Shown piece after piece: positions 6,608-9,848 of a stretch of DNA of 9,848 nucleotides. Numbering within the stretch: position 1 is the stretch's first letter; every line of letters starts with the position of its first letter. The translations under genes and the position numbers were made by a program. The notes under the pieces were generated by a model. That model did no database searches. It saw only the letters and a program-made list of their open reading frames with translations, and was not told the origin of the DNA. This stretch comes from an uncultured Eubacteriales bacterium (GTDB lineage Bacteria > Bacillota > Clostridia > Oscillospirales > CAG-272): NCBI GenBank assembly GCA_900556615.1, contig USPP01000033.1, forward strand, positions 1 to 9,848. Reading direction: 5' to 3'.

Positions 6608-7801
6608 ATGGATATTGAAAACATGAGAGATGTTTTGAAAAAAAACGATGGGGTTCTGAATCTGATTCCCGTCTTTGTTCCGAGACGTTTCGGAAGCAGC
6701 GGACATCGGTTACGTCTTCATCCCGATGATTATTATGCCTACGGGACAAAAAGAGGATCAATAAAAGAACGATGGTTTTCTTCCATCATAACGCCGATGA
6801 ACGGAGACGGTATGGATTCGGATGAAGGACTCAGTTATGTAAATATAGAAGGAAATACCGCGGAGAGGGTATCACTAAAAGAGCTTGTGGAAACCCTTGG
6901 CAGAGAGCTAATCGGAGATTATTTGTTTGATACCTACGGAACATGGCCGATGTACTCGAAGTTTTTTGATTATGAGGGACCGTTGTTTCACCATCTGCAT
7001 CTCGGCTTTGAAGACGCCAAGCGTGTCGGAAAGCTGGGAAAGCCGGAGGCCTATTACTTCCCGCCGCAGATGAATAACTACCTCGGCAATTCACCTTACA
7101 CGTATTTCGGCTTTTCTCCCGAGGTAACTCCCGATGAGGTTGAGGAACGGTTAAGCGGATACACTGAGCGCGATACCCGTATTACCGAAATATCAAGAGC
7201 ATACCGCATACAGCTTGGAACCGGTTGGTATACTCCCCCGGGAGTACTTCATGCCCCCGGCTCTTATCTGACCTATGAACCGCAGTGGAATTCCGACGTT
7301 AATTCTGTTTTTGAAAACATCACCGACGGTGAAGTATATCCGATAGAATTCCTCAATGAAAATCTGCCGGAAAACGAAAGAGATAATACCTCGGAGGCAA
7401 TGAAGCTGCTAGATTGGGAGAAAAATGTCGATCCCGATTACCGCAAGCACTATTTCAGACCTCCGCTCATTGCTTCGGAAGATGAAAAGCATACAGAAAA
7501 ATGGATCGCATACGGGAATGATTATATCGCAGCCAAGGAACTTACGGTAAATCCCAGGCAGACCGTGACAATAAAAGATCCCACAGCGTATGGCTGTATC
7601 ATCGTACAGGGGTGGGGTACCCTGCAGAACACGCCTTGCGCAACCGCCACTATGCTTCGCTTCGGTCAGACAAGTCAGGATGAATTTTTCATCTCGGCAA
7701 AGCGCGCGTCCGAGGGCTTGACAATTAAGAATCTCAGCAGTTGTGAACCGCTTGTCATGCTGAAGCATTTTCCGCATAATTCCGAGGTGCCTGAGGTATA
7801 A
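6608..7801 (+). CDS. Type I phosphomannose isomerase-like cupin enzyme
   Basis: The product is 397 residues. The start has an AGGTG site about nine bases upstream. The sequence has the layout of class I mannose-6-phosphate isomerase-like cupins. A metal-binding cupin core includes FHHLHLGFED (His128, His129, His131), the acidic residue in GKPEAYY (Glu148) and the distal histidine in PPGVLHAPG (His215). A C-terminal beta region (about 310-395) follows, with GCIIVQGWGTLQN. Enzymes of this group bind one divalent metal and interconvert aldose and ketose phosphates. This one is longer than the small bacterial ManA type (about 315 residues) and differs from the classical QxHP motif, so another sugar or a non-phosphorylated substrate is possible. 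It diverges from the glycoside hydrolase gene and would process a sugar released by it. No signal peptide: cytoplasmic. Confidence 0.68.
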   Translation: MDIENMRDVLKKNDGVLNLIPVFVPRRFGSSGHRLRLHPDDYYAYGTKRGSIKERWFSSIITPMNGDGMDSDEGLSYVNIEGNTAERVSLKELVETLGRELIGDYLFDTYGTWPMYSKFFDYEGPLFHHLHLGFEDAKRVGKLGKPEAYYFPPQMNNYLGNSPYTYFGFSPEVTPDEVEERLSGYTERDTRITEISRAYRIQLGTGWYTPPGVLHAPGSYLTYEPQWNSDVNSVFENITDGEVYPIEFLNENLPENERDNTSEAMKLLDWEKNVDPDYRKHYFRPPLIASEDEKHTEKWIAYGNDYIAAKELTVNPRQTVTIKDPTAYGCIIVQGWGTLQNTPCATATMLRFGQTSQDEFFISAKRASEGLTIKNLSSCEPLVMLKHFPHNSEVPEV

Positions 7802-7870
7802 GTCCGATCGTTCGGACAAGCTATCGTCAATAATGCGCTGGGGTACCGATTGCCCCGGGAAAACGCATTA
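7802..7870 (+). other. Structured spacer with two hairpins after the isomerase-like gene
   Basis: Directly after the TAA, GTCCGA (7802-7807) and TCGGAC (7812-7817) form a tight hairpin with a 4-base loop. A larger one follows: TAATGCG (7831-7837) with CGCATTA (7864-7870), enclosing GGGG (7840-7843) with CCCC (7853-7856). Neither is followed by a U-tract, as A-rich sequence comes next. They may be a processing or mRNA-stability element, or a 5' leader structure of the gene at 7908. Confidence 0.45.
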
Positions 7871-7907
7871 AAAATAAAAACCAATAATCGGAAGAAAGGA
7901 AATTACC

Positions 7908-8609
7908 ATGAAAAAATTTACAGCAGCAATTCTGGCACTCATCATGATGTTTGCGTTCTCGGCAGCTTTTACTGTCGGCGCAGAAGAGCTTCCCACACCG
8001 ACTTTCTATTATGATTTAGTCGACAAAAAGCCCGCTAACGGAAACCTTGACAAGTTTACTACTACGCTTTCTGAGAGAGGCAATGTGATTCTCGAAGCAA
8101 AGGACGGCGATACGGAAACCAGCCGGCTTATGGTTTTTCAGGACGGCGTAAAGCTTGCAGATACGCAGTATATCGTTGTTAAACTCAAGCATATGAGAAC
8201 GGAAGTGCAGGCTTATCCCGGCGAATTCAATCTTGTCGGAAAAACCAGCGGTGAGGAGAAGCATGTTGATGTAACTTACAACAACTCCGAGGACTATCAG
8301 ACCATGGTGCTCGACCTCTCCAATAGTTTTGCAGGAGATGTTAATTACTTTACCTTGACTTGGCATAAAGCAGCAATGTTTGAATGCAAGGTTGAAATCG
8401 AGTATATAGCCGGTTTTAAAAACAAGGCTGACGCCGATAATTATGCCGCAAATTTTGACAGACATGCTCCCGTAGACAGTGGCGAATCCTCCAGCGAGGG
8501 CAGTAACACTCCCGATACCGGTGATACCGCTGTTGTTGCCGCACTTATTCTCGTCGCATCGGCAGCCGTCGTCATTCCTGTTGTTGCTAACGGCAAAAAA
8601 AGAAAATAA
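7908..8609 (+). CDS. Secreted, probably wall-anchored beta-sandwich protein
   Basis: The product is 233 residues, with an AAAGGA ribosome binding site about seven bases before the ATG. Residues 1-25 form a classical signal peptide: KK, a hydrophobic core, and VGA before EE as likely cleavage site. Residues about 28-185 look like a single beta-rich domain ending in VEIEYIAGFKNKADADNYA, a type of ending I associate with secreted beta-sandwich domains of gut Firmicutes. A Ser/Gly/Glu linker (about 188-199) leads to TPDTGD (201-206), an Ala/Val-rich membrane segment and the tail NGKKRK. This matches a variant LPxTG-type sorting signal, so sortase anchoring is likely, though the leading Leu is missing. 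It lies 106 bases after the isomerase-like gene and may be co-transcribed with it. A carbohydrate-binding role is only a guess from context. Confidence 0.8.
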   Translation: MKKFTAAILALIMMFAFSAAFTVGAEELPTPTFYYDLVDKKPANGNLDKFTTTLSERGNVILEAKDGDTETSRLMVFQDGVKLADTQYIVVKLKHMRTEVQAYPGEFNLVGKTSGEEKHVDVTYNNSEDYQTMVLDLSNSFAGDVNYFTLTWHKAAMFECKVEIEYIAGFKNKADADNYAANFDRHAPVDSGESSSEGSNTPDTGDTAVVAALILVASAAVVIPVVANGKKRK

Positions 8610-8646
8610 TATCAGTACACGGGATTAGAATTGGCATCCAAAAACT

Positions 8647-8825
8647 TTAAGGCAATACCGCACAATGCCTGTTGTGCAGTTGCGCCGCCGGATTTTTCGT
8701 CAGACAATACAAATTGAGGAAGCAAGAGTCACTCCTCTGCCGACGAAAGTTGTGAAGGTTGACGGAAAAGCTGCAAGCAAATGCGTAATAAAGGCGTTAG
8801 CCGGTAATTGTGCGGTGTTGCCTTA
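8647..8825 (+). repeat. Interspersed repeat copy D1, full length
   Basis: 179 bp, starting TTAAGGCAATACCGCACAAT and ending ATTGTGCGGTGTTGCCTTA, so the terminal inverted repeats are about 19 bp with one mismatch. Inside, TTTCGTC (8695-8701) pairs with GACGAAA (8742-8748), enclosing GAGGA (8716-8720) with TCCTC (8733-8737). A further hairpin, GCACAA with TTGTGC, lies near the left end. It begins 37 bases after the stop codon of the secreted protein gene, which has no other visible terminator. Copy A at 1-119 is its nearest relative. Confidence 0.9.
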
Positions 8826-8826
8826 T

Positions 8827-8889
8827 ATCGTTTGACGAAAAATATAATTGAGCGTCTGTACCGTCAGAACCCGACGATATTGCCTTGAA
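8827..8889 (-). repeat. Interspersed repeat fragment D2, abutting copy D1
   Basis: This 63-bp piece matches the 3938-4001 half of copy C (ATCGT, ACGAAAAATA, CCGTCAGAACCCG, TATTGCCTT) at roughly three-quarters identity by eye. It joins directly to copy D1 and ends one base short of the uracil permease stop codon at 8891-8893. ATATCGT and ACGATAT arms on the minus strand enclose a U-tract. The other half of the element is absent. Confidence 0.75.
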
Positions 8890-8890
8890 A

Positions 8891-9848
8891 TTACTCTGCG
8901 TTTTTCTTTTTATGCGAAACCATCAGGTTTACAATAATACCGAGAATCAGAGAGCAGGCAACCGATGTCAGCGTAATCACCTTGAAGAAGGTAAGCGTCA
9001 GACCGCCGATACCGGAAATGAGAATTACCGCAACGGTAAAGAGATTGCCGTTATCATTCAGATCCACGCTCTGAATCATTTTCAGACCGCTTACAGCGAT
9101 AAAGCCGTAAAGTGTTACACAAACACCGCCCATAACGCAATTCGGAATGCTGGCAAGGAAGGTAACAAAGGGGCCGAAGAAAGAGATGACAATGGCAAGT
9201 ATCGCTGTTGCCAGAATGGTCACAACCGATGCATTTCCGGTAATAGCGACGCAGCCAACCGATTCACCGTATGTAGTATTAGGACAGCCGCCGAAAAGTG
9301 CCCCGACAGCAGATCCGACGCCGTCGCCAAGCAGGGTTCTGTGAAGGCCGGGATTTTCAAGAAGATCCCGATCAACGATAGAGGACAGATTCTTATGATC
9401 GGCGATATGCTCTGCAAACACGACAAAGGCAACGGGAATATAGGCAAAGGCAATGGTGGCAATATATTTTGCATCGATTTCTTTAAAACCCTTTACCCCT
9501 TCAAGAAAAGTAAAATCGGGAACTGCAAACCAATTCATGCTTGAGAAAACACTGAAATCGATAAGCTGAAGCGAAATATTATCGGTGCAGATACCGATAA
9601 CGGTGAAAACAGCGGCAACCGCATATCCGGCAAGAATACCGATGATAAAGGGAATGAGCTTCATCATTTTTTTGCCGTATACCGAACAGAGAATAACGGT
9701 AAAAAGCGTAACAAGTCCGCAGACAAGCGCTATATAAGGATTTGCCGCCGAAACGCTGTTAATCTGCTCCACAATTTCACCGTCAACAATAACAAAATCG
9801 TGAACATGCGTCATAACCTTACCTACGGTAAGGTCGCCGATCGCATTT
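8891..9848 (-). CDS. uraA: Uracil/xanthine permease of the NCS2 family, N-terminus outside the window
   Basis: The frame stays open through 9848 without an obvious start. The Met at 9814 is internal, since codons upstream still read like protein (NAIGDLTVGKVM), so the gene is cut by the window edge. About 318 codons remain of the usual 400-450, and several membrane segments are visible. Counting from the internal Met, FAEHIADH carries Glu135 and CPNTTYGESVG carries Glu184. They are 49 residues apart, as are the substrate-binding Glu241 and Glu290 of E. coli UraA. The position of UraA His245 is Asp139 here, followed by His140. NCS2 permeases import uracil or related bases by proton symport across the cytoplasmic membrane. 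The protein ends in the basic tail SHKKKNAE. A repeat fragment begins right after the stop codon. Uracil is the likeliest substrate but xanthine is not excluded. Confidence 0.9.
   Translation of the reverse strand, partial: NAIGDLTVGKVMTHVHDFVIVDGEIVEQINSVSAANPYIALVCGLVTLFTVILCSVYGKKMMKLIPFIIGILAGYAVAAVFTVIGICTDNISLQLIDFSVFSSMNWFAVPDFTFLEGVKGFKEIDAKYIATIAFAYIPVAFVVFAEHIADHKNLSSIVDRDLLENPGLHRTLLGDGVGSAVGALFGGCPNTTYGESVGCVAITGNASVVTILATAILAIVISFFGPFVTFLASIPNCVMGGVCVTLYGFIAVSGLKMIQSVDLNDNGNLFTVAVILISGIGGLTLTFFKVITLTSVACSLILGIIVNLMVSHKKKNAE

Noticed and set aside
1..8889. CRISPR array formed by the recurring repeats
   Set aside because: The copies are about 180 bp, unevenly spread over 9 kb in both orientations and separated by genes. 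This is not a direct-repeat/spacer array.
8885..9544. A 219-codon plus-strand frame antisense to the permease
   Set aside because: Its composition is low-complexity and polar, rich in Asn, Lys and Gly, as expected for the shadow of a membrane protein gene. The opposite strand encodes a clear NCS2 permease with conserved motifs.

Overview
The window looks like a piece of a Gram-positive gut or rumen Clostridia genome, probably Oscillospiraceae-like. This is inferred from moderate G+C, strong GGAGG-type ribosome binding sites with TTGACA/TATAAT-like promoters, a secreted protein with a PxTGD-type wall-sorting tail, and the subfamily of the uracil permease. No rRNA, tRNA, CRISPR array or transposase gene is visible.

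Layout. Positions 1-1625 hold a DUF2130 gene (minus strand) tightly bracketed by two inverted copies of an interspersed repeat. Positions 1820-2791 hold a small HD-domain hydrolase gene (minus) bracketed by inverted copies of a diverged form of the same repeat, with a perfect consensus promoter just outside. Positions 2850-3635 encode an AraC-family regulator (minus). Positions 4050-8609 form a carbohydrate block: a cytoplasmic (alpha/alpha)6-type glycoside hydrolase (minus), diverging across a 299-bp promoter region from a type I phosphomannose-isomerase-like cupin enzyme (plus), followed by a secreted, probably wall-anchored beta-sandwich protein. Positions 8891-9848 carry the 3' part of a uracil permease gene (minus), cut by the window edge.

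How the genes may work together. The regulator, hydrolase, isomerase-like enzyme and perhaps the surface protein look like a small sugar-utilisation locus. Two candidate regulatory sites lie in the divergent promoter region. One is a TCCGAA direct repeat with 21-bp periodicity beside the isomerase promoter, the geometry expected of an AraC-type activator. The other is a CATCTG repeat/palindrome upstream of the hydrolase promoter. The substrate cannot be read from the sequence.

The least ordinary feature is the repeat family: seven copies or fragments (1-119, 1455-1625, 1820-1979, 2634-2791, 3821-4001, 8647-8825, 8827-8889). They share a core with a U-tract, an AUUUUUCGUC-like segment and internal hairpins. 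The subgroup with known ends has TTAAGGCAA-type terminal inverted repeats and a length of about 171-181 bp. Four copies sit within 1-48 bp of a stop codon in the same orientation as the gene, and part of the repeat stays open in a conserved reading frame. They may be MITE-like mobile elements, exapted terminators or in-frame peptide elements; the sequence alone does not decide between these.
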